Source: Ascidia mentula
Taxonomy: Eukaryota > Chordata > Ascidiacea > Phlebobranchia > Ascidiidae
Reading direction: 5' to 3'
Length of the DNA: 64,000 nucleotides
Assembly (NCBI GenBank): GCA_947561715.1
Contig: OX387197.1
Coordinates: 15,497,001 to 15,561,000, forward strand
A model generated the notes under the pieces. That model was not told the origin of the DNA. It saw only the letters and a program-made list of their open reading frames with translations, and ran no database searches. Shown here piece after piece: positions 1 to 11,289 of the stretch; position 1 is the stretch's first letter, and each line of letters begins with the position of its first letter. The translations under genes and the position numbers were made by a program.

Positions 1-74
1 GTCCAGCCTATCCCACCCAGTCTTAACTTCGGCCCTATCTCGCCCATTGTTAAGTGGGTCGCGAAAAAAACAGA
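1..74 (+). repeat. Reference A monomer, 74 bp
   Basis: First complete copy of the longer monomer. In order it holds GTCCAGCCTAT, a 27-bp segment seen only in A (CCCACCCAGTCTTAACTTCG and the following GCCCTAT), CTCG, the core CCCATTGTTAAGTGGG at 43-58, the linker TCGCG, an A7 tract, and CAGA. The A-only segment is bounded by the direct repeat CCTAT at 7-11 and 34-38. The core and the A-only segment also form an imperfect inverted repeat (positions 16-27 against 49-58). The common variants are GCGAAGAAAAC for the A7 tract, TTGGTCGCG for TGGGTCGCG, CCCAACCAG for CCCACCCAG, and TTAATTTCGG for TTAACTTCGG. Confidence 0.98.
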
Positions 75-127
75 GTCCAGCCTATGTCTCCCATTGTTAA
101 GTGGGCTTGGGGCTCGAAAAAAACAGA
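75..127 (+). repeat. Reference B monomer, 53 bp
   Basis: First complete copy of the shorter monomer. It opens with GTCCAGCCTAT and ends with CGAAAAAAACAGA as A does, and carries the same core CCCATTGTTAAGTGGG. It lacks the 27-bp segment of A and has CTTGGGGCTCG where A has TCGCG, a net gain of 6 bp, so 74 - 27 + 6 = 53. Four subtypes are set by the bases before the core: GTCTCCC (most common), GTCGCCC, GTGTCCC and GTTGCCC. Their order is what makes the higher-order copies recognisable. Confidence 0.98.
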
Positions 128-621
128 GTCCAGCCTATCCCACCCAGTCTTAACTTCGGCCCTATCTCGCCCATTGTTAAGTGGGTCGCGAAAAAAACAG
201 AGTCCAGCCTATGTCTCCCATTGTTAAGTGGGCTTGGGGCTCGAAAAAAACAGAGTCCAGCCTATCCCACCCAGTCTTAACTTCGGCCCTATCTCGCCCA
301 TTGTTAAGTGGGTCGCGAAAAAAACAGAGTCCAGCCTATGTGTCCCATTGTTAAGTGGGCTTGGGGCTCGAAAAAAACAGAGTCCAGCCTATCCCACCCA
401 GTCTTAACTTCGGCCCTATCTCGCCCATTGTTAAGTTGGTCGCGAAAAAAACAGAGTCCAGCCTATGTCGCCCATTGTTAAGTGGGCTTGGGGCTCGAAA
501 AAAACAGAGTCCAGCCTATGTCTCCCATTGTTAAGTGGGCTTGGGGCTCGAAAAAAACAGAGTCCAGCCTATGTCGCCCATTGTTAAGTGGGCTTGGGGC
601 TCGAAAAAAACAGAGTCCAGC

Positions 622-2681
622 CTATCCCACCCAGTCTTAACTTCGGCCCTATCTCGACCATTGTTAAGTGGGTCGCGAAGAAAACAGAGTCCAGCCTATC
701 CCACCCAGTCTTAACTTCGGCCCTATCTCGCCCATTGTTAAGTGGGTCGCGAAAAAAACAGAGTCCAGCCTATGTCTCCCATTGTTAAGTGGGCTTGGGG
801 CTCGAAAAAAACAGAGTCCAGCCTATCCCACCCAGTCTTAACTTCGGCCCTATCTCGCCCATTGTTAAGTGGGTCGCGAAAAAAACAGAGTCAAGCCTAT
901 GTCTCCCATTGTTAAGTGGGCTTGGGGCTCGAAAAAAACAGAGTCCAGCCTATGTCTCCCATTGTTAAGTGGGCTTGGGGCTCGAAAAAAACAGAGTCCA
1001 GCCTATGTCGCCCATTGTTAAGTGGGCTTGGGGCTCGAAAAAAACAGAGTCCAGCCTATCCCACCTAGTCTTAACTTCGGCCCTATCTCGCCCATTGTTA
1101 AGTGGGTCGCGAAGAAAACAGAGTCCAGCCTATGTCTCCCATTGTTAAGTGGGCTTGGGGCTCGAAAAAAACAGAGTCCAGCCTATCCCACCCAGTCTTA
1201 ACTTCGGCCCTATCTCGCCCATTGTTAAGTGGGTCGCGAAGAAAACCGAGGCCCTATCTCGCCCATTGTTAAGTGGGTCGTGAAAAAAACAGAGTCCAGC
1301 CTATGTCTCCCATTGTTAAATGGGCTTGGAGCTCGAAAAAAACAGAGTCCAGCCTATCCCACCCAGTCTTAACTTCGGCCCTATCTCGCCCATTGTTAAG
1401 TGGGTCGCGAAGAAAACAGAGGCCCTATCTCGCCCATTGTTAAGTGGGTCGTGAAAAAAACAGAGTCCAGCCTATGTCTCCCATTGTTTAGTGGGCTTGG
1501 GGCTCGAAAAAAACAGAGTCCAGCCTATCCCACCCAGTCTTAACTTCGGCCCTATCTCGCCCATTGTTAAGTGGGTCGCGAAAAAAACAGAGTCCAGCCT
1601 ATGTCTCCCATTGTTAAGTGGGCTTGGGGCTCGAAAAAAACAGAGTCCAGTCTATCCCACCCAGTCTTAACTTCGGCCCTATCTCGACCATTGTTAAGTG
1701 GGTCGCGAAGAAAACAGAGTCCAGCCTATCCCACCCAGTCTTAACTTCGGCCCTATCTCGCCCATTGTTAAGTGGGTCGCGAAAAAAACAGAGTCCAGCC
1801 TATGTCTCCCATTGTTAAGTGGGCTTGGGGCTCGAAAAAAACAGAGTCCAGCCTATCCCACCCAGTCTTAACTTCGGCCCTATCTCGCCCATTGTTAAGT
1901 GGGTCGCGAAAAAAACAGAGTCAAGCCTATGTCTCCCATTGTTAAGTGGGCTTGGGGCTCGAAAAAAACAGAGTCCAGCCTATGTCTCCCATTGTTAAGT
2001 GGGCTTGGGGCTCGAAAAAAACAGAGTCCAGCCTATGTCGCCCATTGTTAAGTGGGCTTGGGGCTCGAAAAAAACAGAGTCCAGCCTATCCCACCTAGTC
2101 TTAACTTCGGCCCTATCTCGCCCATTGTTAAGTGGGTCGCGAAGAAAACAGAGTCCAGCCTATGTCTCCCATTGTTAAGTGGGCTTGGGGCTCGAAAAAA
2201 ACAGAGTCCAGCCTATCCCACCCAGTCTTAACTTCGGCCCTATCTCGCCCATTGTTAAGTGGGTCGCGAAGAAAACCGAGGCCCTATCTCGCCCATTGTT
2301 AAGTGGGTCGTGAAAAAAACAGAGTCCAGCCTATGTCTCCCATTGTTAAATGGGCTTGGAGCTCGAAAAAAACAGAGTCCAGCCTATCCCACCCAGTCTT
2401 AACTTCGGCCCTATCTCGCCCATTGTTAAGTGGGTCGCGAAGAAAACAGAGGCCCTATCTCGCCCATTGTTAAGTGGGTCGTGAAAAAAACAGAGTCCAG
2501 CCTATGTCTCCCATTGTTTAGTGGGCTTGGGGCTCGAAAAAAACAGAGTCCAGCCTATCCCACCCAGTCTTAACTTCGGCCCTATCTCGCCCATTGTTAA
2601 GTGGGTCGCGAAAAAAACAGAGTCCAGCCTATGTCTCCCATTGTTAAGTGGGCTTGGGGCTCGAAAAAAACAGAGTCCAGT
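622..2681 (+). repeat. Tandem duplication, 1030-bp higher-order unit, two copies
   Basis: Two adjacent copies about 1030 bp apart share the same series of rare variants: TCGACC (655, 1685), CAAGCC (893, 1923), CACCTAG (1067, 2097), AAAACCGAG (1242, 2272), TTAAATGGG with TTGGAGCTC (1317, 2347) and TTTAGTGG (1487, 2517). The unit is 7 A + 8 B + 2 C monomers, which comes to exactly 1030 bp. The copy boundaries cannot be placed to the base because the flanks are also satellite; they lie between about 578 and 655 and their equivalents. Confidence 0.9.
1250..1293 (+). repeat. Reference C monomer, 44 bp (deleted A)
   Basis: Short monomer in which an A-type junction (GCGAAGAAAACCGAG) runs straight into GCCCTATCTCGCCC. 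Compared with A it lacks the 30 bp from TCCAGCC through TTAACTTCG. The deletion could have occurred between the G of CAGAG and the G of TTCGG, leaving only 1 bp of shared sequence. The monomer ends in GTCGTGAAAAAAACAGA: the CGCG of the linker has become CGTG. The same combination (30-bp deletion plus CGTG) recurs at 1421 and 2280, and in reverse near 13500, 13690, 14830, 41720, 50960, 51140, 61300, 61490 and 62640, so all C copies probably descend from a single deleted monomer. Confidence 0.93.
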
Positions 2682-5354
2682 CTATCCCACCCAGTCTTAA
2701 CTTCGGCCCTATCTCGCCCATTGTTAAGTGGGTCGCGAAAAAAACAGAGTCCAGCCTATGTCTCCCATTGTTAAGTGGGCTTGGGGCTCGAAAAAAACAG
2801 AGTCCAGCCTATCCCACCCAGTCTTAACTTCGGCCCTATCTCGCCCATTGTTAAGTGGGTCGCGAAAAAAACAGAGTCCAGCCTATGTCTCCCATTGTTA
2901 AGTGGGCTTGGGGCTCGAAAAAAACAGAGTCCAGCCTATCCCACCCAGTCTTAACTTCGGCCCTATCTCGCCCATTGTTAAGTGGGTCGCGAAAAAAACA
3001 GAGTCCAGCCTATGTCTCCCATTGTTAAGTGGGCTTAGGGCTCGAAAAAAACAGAGTCCAGCCTATCCCACCCAGTCTTAACTTCGGCCCTATCTCGCCC
3101 ATTGTTAAGTGGGTCGCGAAAAAAACAGAGTCCAGCCTATGTGTCCCATTGTTAAGTGGGCTTGGGGCTCGAAAAAAACAGAGTCCAGCCTATCCCACCC
3201 AGTCTTAACTTCGGCCCTATCTCGCCCATTGTTAAGTGGGTCGCGAAAAAAACAGAGTCCAGCCTATGTCTCCCATTGTTAAGTGGGCTTGGGGCTCGAA
3301 AAAAACAGAGTCCAGCCTATCCCACCCAGCCTTAACTTCGGCCCTATCTCGCCCATTGTTAAGTGGGTCGCGAAAAAAGCAGAGTCCAGCCTATCCCACC
3401 CAGTCTTAACTTCGGCCCTATCTCGACCATTGTTAAGTGGGTCGCGAAGAAAACAGAGTCCAGCCTATCCCACCCAGTCTTAACTTCGGCCCTATCTCGC
3501 CCATTGTTAAGTGGGTCGCGAAAAAAACAGAGTCCAGCCTATGTCTCCCATTGTTAAGTGGGCTTGGGGCTCGAAAAAAACAGAGTCCAGCCTATCCCAC
3601 CCAGTCTTAACTTCGGCCCTATCTCGCCCATTGTTAAGTGGGTCGCGAAAAAAACAGAGTCCAGCCTATGTCTCCCATTGTTAAGTGGGCTTGGGGCTCG
3701 AAAAAAACAGAGTCCAGCCTATCCCACCCAGTCTTAACTTCGGCCCTATCTCGCCCATTGTTAAGTGGGTCGCGAAAAAAACAGAGTCCAGCCTATGTCT
3801 CCCATTGTTAAGTGGGCTTGGGGCTCGAAAAAAACAGAGTCCAGCCTATCCCACCCAGTCTTAACTTCGGCCCTATCTCGCCCATTGTTAAGTGGGTCGC
3901 GAAAAAAACAGAGTCCAGCCTATGTCTCCCATTGTTAAGTGGGCTTGGGGCTCGAAAAAAACAGAGTCCAGCCTATCCCACCCAGTCTTAACTTCGGCCC
4001 TATCTCGCCCATTGTTAAGTGGGTCGCGAAAAAAACAGAGTCCAGCCTATGTCTCCCATTGTTAAGTGGGCTTAGGGCTCGAAAAAAACAGAGTCCAGCC
4101 TATCCCACCCAGTCTTAACTTCGGCCCTATCTCGCCCATTGTTAAGTGGGTCGCGAAAAAAACAGAGTCCAGCCTATGTGTCCCATTGTTAAGTGGGCTT
4201 GGGGCTCGAAAAAAACAGAGTCCAGCCTATCCCACCCAGTCTTAACTTCGGCCCTATCTCGCCCATTGTTAAGTGGGTCGCGAAAAAAACAGAGTCCAGC
4301 CTATGTCTCCCATTGTTAAGTGGGCTTGGGGCTCGAAAAAAACAGAGTCCAGCCTATCCCACCCAGCCTTAACTTCGGCCCTATCTCGCCCATTGTTAAG
4401 TGGGTCGCGAAAAAAGCAGAGTCCAGCCTATCCCACCCAGTCTTAACTTCGGCCCTATCTCGACCATTGTTAAGTGGGTCGCGAAGAAAACAGAGTCCAG
4501 CCTATCCCACCCAGTCTTAACTTCGGCCCTATCTCGCCCATTGTTAAGTGGGTCGCGAAAAAAACAGAGTCCAGCCTATGTCTCCCATTGTTAAGTGGGC
4601 TTGGGGCTCGAAAAAAACAGAGTCCAGCCTATCCCACCCAGTCTTAACTTCGGCCCTATCTCGCCCATTGTTAAGTGGGTCGCGAAAAAAACAGAGTCCA
4701 GCCTATGTCTCCCATTGTTAAGTGGGCTTGGGGCTCGAAAAAAACAGAGTCCAGCCTATCCCACCCAGTCTTAACTTCGGCCCTATCTCGCCCATTGTTA
4801 AGTGGGTCGCGAAAAAAACAGAGTCCAGCCTATGTCTCCCATTGTTAAGTGGGCTTGGGGCTCGAAAAAAACAGAGTCCAGCCTATCCCACCCAGTCTTA
4901 ACTTCGGCCCTATCTCGCCCATTGTTAAGTGGGTCGCGAAAAAAACAGAGTCCAGCCTATGTCTCCCATTGTTAAGTGGGCTTGGGGCTCGAAAAAAACA
5001 GAGTCCAGCCTATCCCACCCAGTCTTAACTTCGGCCCTATCTCGCCCATTGTTAAGTGGGTCGCGAAAAAAACAGAGTCCAGCCTATGTCTCCCATTGTT
5101 AAGTGGGCTTAGGGCTCGAAAAAAACAGAGTCCAGCCTATCCCACCCAGTCTTAACTTCGGCCCTATCTCGCCCATTGTTAAGTGGGTCGCGAAAAAAAC
5201 AGAGTCCAGCCTATGTGTCCCATTGTTAAGTGGGCTTGGGGCTCGAAAAAAACAGAGTCCAGCCTATCCCACCCAGTCTTAACTTCGGCCCTATCTCGCC
5301 CATTGTTAAGTGGGTCGCGAAAAAAACAGAGTCCAGCCTATGTCTCCCATTGTT
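2682..5354 (+). repeat. Tandem duplication, 1037-bp higher-order unit, about 2.6 copies
   Basis: The variants CTTAGGG (3036, 4073, 5110) and TATGTGTCCC (3139, 4176, 5213) recur every 1037 bp. CCCAGCCTTAAC followed by the AAA run with TCGACC occurs twice (3328, 4365). The unit is 9 A + 7 B = 1037 bp. The first copy is partial, and the third stops at the orientation switch at 5354, so the inversion came after this amplification or cut into it. Confidence 0.88.
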
Positions 5355-5355
5355 G
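5354..5355. other. Orientation junction J1 (forward to reverse)
   Basis: A forward B monomer stops after CCCATTGTT and continues as a reverse A monomer from GGGTGGGATAGG. Neither side is at a monomer boundary. An intact reverse counterpart of the right side is present at 53157, where the same sequence runs on leftwards as AAGACT. At most 1 bp (T) is shared between the two partners at the join. Confidence 0.93.
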
Positions 5356-7429
5356 GGTGGGATAGGCTGGACTCTGTTTTCTTCGCGACCCACTTAACAA
5401 TGGGCGAGATAGGGCCGAAGTTAAGACTGGTTGGGATAGGCTGGACTCTGTTTTCTTCGCGACCCACTTAACAATGGGCGAGATAGGGCCGAAGTTAAGA
5501 CTGGGTGGGATAGGCTGGACTCTGTTTTCTTCGCGACCCACTTAACAATGGGCGAGATAGGGCCGAAGTTAAGACTGGTTGGGATAGGCTGGACTCTGTT
5601 TTCTTCGCGACCCACTTAACAATGGGCGAGATAGGGCCGAAGTTAAGACTGGGTGGGATAGGCTGGACTCTGTTTTTTTCGAGCCCCAAGCCCACTTAAC
5701 AATGGGAGACATAGGCTGGACTCTGTTTTCTTCGCGACCCACTTAACAATGGGCGAGATAGTGCCGAAGTTAAGACTGGGTGGGATAGGCTGGACTCTGT
5801 TTTTTTCGAGCCCCAAGCCCACTTAACAATGGGCGACATAGGCTGGACTCTGTTTTTTTCGAGCCCCAAACCCACTTAACAATGGGAGACATAGGCTGGA
5901 CTCTGTTTTTTTCGAGCCCCAAGCCCACATAACAATGGGCGACATCGGCTGGACTCTGTTTTTTTCACGACCAACTTAACAATGGGCGAGATAGGGCCGA
6001 AGTTAAGACTTGGTGGGATAGGCTGGACTCTGTTTTTTTCGCGACCCACTTAACAATGGGCGAGATAGGGCCGAAGTTAAGACTGGGTGGGATAGGCTGG
6101 ACTCTGTTTTTTTCGAGCCCCAAGCCCACTTAACAATGGGAGACATAGGCTGGACTCTGTTTTTTTCGCGACCCACTTAACAATGGGCGAGATAGGGCCG
6201 AAGTTAAGACTGGGTGGGATAGGCTGGACTTTGTTTTTTTCGAGCACCAAGCCCACTTAACAATGGGAGACATAGGCTGGACTCTGTTTTTTTCGCGACC
6301 CACTTAACAATGGGCGAGATAGGGCCGAAATTAAGACTGGGTGGGATAGGCTGGACTCTGTTTTTTTCGAGCCCCAAGCCCACTTAACAATGGGAGACAT
6401 AGGCTGGACTCTGTTTTTTTCGCGACCCACTTAACAATGGGCGAGATAGGGCCGAAGTTAAGACTGGGTGGGATAGGCTGGACTCTGTTTTTTTCGAGCC
6501 CCAAGCCCACTTAACAATGGGAGACATACGCTGTACTCTGTTTTTTTCGCGACCCACTTAACAATGGGCGAGATAGGGCCGAAGTTAAGACTGGGTGGGA
6601 TAGGCTGGACTCTGTTTTTTTCGAGCCCCAAGCCCACTTAACAATGGGAGACATAGGATGTACTCTGTTTTTTTCGAGCCCCAAGCCCACTTAACAATGG
6701 GAGACATAGGCTGGACTCTGTTTTCTTCGCGACCAACTTAACAATGGGCGAGATAGGGCCGAAGTTAAGACTGGGTGGGATAGGCTGTACTCTGTTTTTT
6801 TCGAGCCCCAAGCCCACTTAACAATGGGAGACATAGGCTGGACTCTGTTTTTTTCGCGACCCACTTAACAATGGGCGAGATAGGGCCGAAATTAAGACTG
6901 GGTGGGATAGGCTGGACTCTGTTTTCTTCGCGACCCACTTAACAATGGGCGAGATAGGGCCGAAGTTAAGACTGGGTGGGATAGGCTGGACTCTGTTTTT
7001 TTCGAGCCCCATGCCCACTTAACAATGGGAGACATAGGCTGGACTCTGTTTTTTTCGAGCCCCAAGCCCACTTAACAATGGGAGACATAGGCTGGACTCT
7101 GTTTTTTTCGCGACCCACTTAACAATGGGCGAGATAGGGCCGAAGTTAAGACTGAGTGGGATAGGCTGGACTCTGTTTTTTTCGAGCCCCAAGCCCACTT
7201 AACAATGGGCGACATAGGCTGGACTCTGTTTTTTTCGAGCCCCAAGCCCACTTAACAATGGGAGACATAGGCTGGACTCTGTTTTTTTCGAGCCCCAAGC
7301 CCACTTAACAATGGGCAACATAGGCTGGACTGTTTTTTTCGCGACCAACTTAACAATGGGCGAGATAGGGCCGAAGTTAAGACTGGGTGGGATAGGCTGT
7401 ACTCTGTTTTTTTCGAGCCCCAAGCCCAC

Positions 7430-7852
7430 TTAACAATGGGAGACATAGGCTGGACTCTGTTTTTTTCGCGACCCACTTAACAATGGGCGAGATAGGGCCG
7501 AAATTAAGACTGGGTGGGATAGGCTGGACTCTGTTTTCTTCGCGACCCACTTAACAATGGGCGAGATAGGGCCGAAGTTAAGACTGGTTGGGATAGGCTG
7601 GACTCTGTTTTCTTCGCGACCCACTTAACAATGGGCGAGATAGGGCCGAAGTTAAGACTGGGTGGGATAGGCTGGACTCTGTTTTCTTCGCGACCCACTT
7701 AACAATGGGCGAGATAGGGCCGAAGTTAAGACTGGTTGGGATAGGCTGGACTCTGTTTTCTTCGCGACCCACTTAACAATGGGCGAGATAGGGCCGAAGT
7801 TAAGACTGGGTGGGATAGGCTGGACTCTGTTTTTTTCGAGCCCCAAGCCCAC
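7430..7852 (-). repeat. Run of consecutive A monomers (A5 landmark)
   Basis: Five A monomers follow each other with no B between them, joined by GCGAAGAAAAC junctions. CCCACCCAG and CCCAACCAG copies alternate, so the run looks like a 148-bp AA dimer duplicated in tandem. The run is the clearest landmark of the array. It recurs in reverse ending near 5695, 9428, 48829, 50225, 53497, 55654 and 57230, and forward from about 29975, 31551, 33274, 35431 and 36827. Shorter three-A versions occur at 39162 and 44583. Confidence 0.9.
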
Positions 7853-10800
7853 TTAACAATGGGAGACATAGGCTGGACTCTGTTTTCTTCGCGACCCACT
7901 TAACAATGGGCGAGATAGGGCCGAAGTTAAGACTGGGTGGGATAGGCTGGACTCTGTTTTTTTCGAGCCCCAAGCCCACTTAACAATGGGCGACATAGGC
8001 TGGACTCTGTTTTTTTCGAGCCCCAAACCCACTTAACAATGGGAGACATAGGCTGGACTCTGTTTTTTTCGAGCCCCAAGCCCACATAACAATGGGCGAC
8101 ATCGGCTGGACTCTGTTTTTTTCACGACCAACTTAACAATGGGCGAGATAGGGCCGAAGTTAAGACTTGGTGGGATAGGCTGTACTCTGTTTTTTTCGAG
8201 CCCCAAGCCCACTTAACAATGGGAGACATAGGCTGGACTCTGTTTTTTTCGCGACCCACTAAACAATGGGCGAGATAGGGCCGAAATTAAGACTGGGTGG
8301 GATAGGCTGGACTCTGTTTTCTTCGCGACCCACTTAACAATGGGCGAGATAGGGCCGAAGTTAAGACTGGGTGGGATAGGCTGGACTCTGTTTTTTTCGA
8401 GCCCCATGCCCACTTAACAATGGGAGACATAGGCTGGACTCTGTTTTTTTCGAGCCCCAAGCCCACTTAACAATGGGAGACATAGGCTGGACTCTGTTTT
8501 TTTCGCGACCCACTTAACAATGGGCGAGATAGGGCCGAAGTTAAGACTGGGTGGGATAGGCTGGACTCTGTTTTTTTCGAGCCCCAAGCCCACTTAACAA
8601 TGGGCGACATAGGCTGGACTCTGTTTTTTTCGAGCCCCAAGCCCACTTAACAATGGGAGACATAGGCTGGACTCTGTTTTTTTCGCGACCCACTTAACAA
8701 TGGGCGAGATAGGGCCGAAGTTAAGACTGGGTGGGATAGGCTGGACTCTGTTTTTTTCGAGCCCCAAGCCCACTTAACAATGGGCGACATAGGCTGGACT
8801 CTGTTTTTTTCGAGCCCCAAGCCCACTTAACAATGGGAGACATAGGCTGGACTCTGTTTTTTTCGAGCCCCAAGCCCACTTAACAATGGGCAACATAGGC
8901 TGGACTGTTTTTTTCGCGACCAACTTAACAATGGGCGAGATAGGGCCGAAGTTAAGACTGGGTGGGATAGGCTGTACTCTGTTTTTTTCGAGCCCCAAGC
9001 CCACTTAACAATGGGAGACATAGGCTGGACTCTGTTTTTTTTCGCGACCCACTTAACAATGGGCGAGATAGGGCCGAAATTAAGACTGGGTGGGATAGGC
9101 TGGACTCTGTTTTCTTCGCGACCCACTTAACAATGGGCGAGATAGGGCCGAAGTTAAGACTGGTTGGGATAGGCTGGACTCTGTTTTCTTCGCGACCCAC
9201 TTAACAATGGGCGAGATAGGGCCGAAGTTAAGACTGGGTGGGATAGGCTGGACTCTGTTTTCTTCGCGACCCACTTAACAATGGGCGAGATAGGGCCGAA
9301 GTTAAGACTGGTTGGGATAGGCTGGACTCTGTTTTCTTCGCGACCCACTTAACAATGGGCGAGATAGGGCCGAAGTTAAGACTGGGTGGGATAGGCTGGA
9401 CTCTGTTTTTTTCGAGCCCCAAGCCCACTTAACAATGGGAGACATAGGCTGGACTCTGTTTTCTTCGCGACCCACTTAACAATGGGCGAGATAGGGCCGA
9501 AGTTAAGACTGGGTGGGATAGGCTGTACTCTGTTTTTTTCGAGCCCCAAGCCCACTTAACAATGGGCGACATAGGCTGGACTCTGTTTTTTTCGAGCCCC
9601 AAACCCACTTAACAATGGGAGACATAGGCTGGACTCTGTTTTTTTCGAGCCCCAAGCCCACATAACAATGGGCGACATCGGCTGGACTCTGTTTTTTTCA
9701 CGACCAACTTAACAATGGGCGAGATAGGGCCGAAGTTAAGACTTGGTGGGATAGGCTGGACTCTGTTTTTTTCGCGACCCACTTAACAATGGGCGAGATA
9801 GGGCCGAAGTTAAGACTGGGTGGGATAGGCTGGACTCTGTTTTTTTCGAGCCCCAAGCCCACTTAACAATGGGAGACATAGGCTGGACTCTGTTTTTTTC
9901 GCGACCCACTTAACAATGGGCGAGATAGGGCCGAAGTTAAGACTGGGTGGGATAGGCTGGACTTTGTTTTTTTCGAGCACCAAGCCCACTTAACAATGGG
10001 AGACATAGGCTGGACTCTGTTTTTTTCGCGACCCACTTAACAATGGGCGAGATAGGGCCGAAATTAAGACTGGGTGGGATAGGCTGGACTCTGTTTTTTT
10101 CGAGCCCCAAGCCCACTTAACAATGGGCGACATAGGCTGGACTCTGTTTTTTTCGCGACCCACTTAACAATGGGCGAGATAGGGCCGAAGTTAAGACTGG
10201 GTGGGATAGGCTGGACTCTGTTTTTTTCGAGCCCCAAGCCCACTTAACAATGGGAGACATAGGCTGGACTCTGTTTTTTTCGCGACCCACTTAACAATGG
10301 GCGAGATAGGGCCGAAGTTAAGACTGGGTGGGATAGGCTGGACTCTGTTTTTTTCGAGCCCCAAGCCCACTTAACAATGGGAGACATACGCTGTACTCTG
10401 TTTTTTTCGCGACCCACTTAACAATGGGCGAGATAGGGCCGAAGTTAAGACTGGGTGGGATAGGCTGGACTCTGTTTTTTTCGAGCCCCAAGCCCACTTA
10501 ACAATGGGAGACATAGGATGTACTCTGTTTTTTTCGAGCCCCAAGCCCACTTAACAATGGGAGACATAGGCTGGACTCTGTTTTCTTCGCGACCCACTTA
10601 ACAATGGGCGAGATAGGGCCGAAGTTAAGACTGGGTGGGATAGGCTGGACTCTGTTTTTTTCGAGCCCCAAGCCCACTTAACAATGGGCGACATAGGCTG
10701 GACTCTGTTTTTTTCGAGCCCCAAGCCCACTTAACAATGGGCGACATAGGCTGGACTGTTTTTTTCGCGACCAACTTAACAATGGGCGAGATAGGGCCGA

Positions 10801-11289
10801 AGTTAAGACTGGGTGGGATAGGCTGTACTCTGTTTTTTTCGAGCCCCAAGCCCACTTAACAATGGGAGACATAGGCTGGACTCTGTTTTTTTCGCGACCC
10901 ACTTAACAATGGGCGAGATAGGGCCGAAATTAGGACTGGGTGGGATAGGCTGGACTCTGTTTTCTTCGCGACCCACTTAACAATGGGCGAGATAGGGCCG
11001 AAGTTAAGACTGGGTGGGATAGGCTGGACTCTGTTTTTTTCGAGCCCCATGCCCACTTAACAATGGGAGACATAGGCTGGACTCTGTTTTTTTCGAGCCC
11101 CAAGCCCACTTAACAATGGGAGACATAGGCTGGACTCTGTTTTTTTCGCGACCCACTTAACAATGGGCGAGATAGGGCCGAAGTTAAGACTGGGTGGGAT
11201 AGGCTGGACTCTGTTTTTTTCGAGCCCCAAGCCCACTTAACAATGGGCGACATAGGCTGGACTCTGTTTTTTTCGAGCCCCAAGCCCAC

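Larger units (their letters stand above)
1..5354 (+). repeat. Satellite block 1, forward orientation (A/B/C monomers)
   Basis: Uninterrupted tandem array of 74-bp A and 53-bp B monomers, mostly as AB dimers of 127 bp, with a few 44-bp C monomers near 1250, 1421, 2280 and 2451. It holds two local higher-order duplications, with units of 1030 and 1037 bp. Marker variants include CTAGTC for CCAGTC (1070, 2100), TCGACC for TCGCCC (655, 1685, 3425, 4462) and CTTAGGG for CTTGGGG (3036, 4073, 5110). It ends abruptly inside a B monomer, after CCCATTGTT, where the array flips strand. There is no coding, RNA or mobile-element sequence. This block is the least related to the others: I found no long inverted or direct partner for it in the window. 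Confidence 0.97.

Noticed and set aside
28-58. CENP-B box within the monomer (TTCG start in TTCGGCCCTATCTCG, or TTCGCGACCCAC on the other strand)
   Set aside because: Only the TTCG half matches; the A and CGGG positions required later in the box are absent in A and B on both strands.
75-127. G-quadruplex in GTGGGCTTGGGG of B
   Set aside because: There are only two G runs per monomer and the next are more than 30 bp away, so four close runs never occur.
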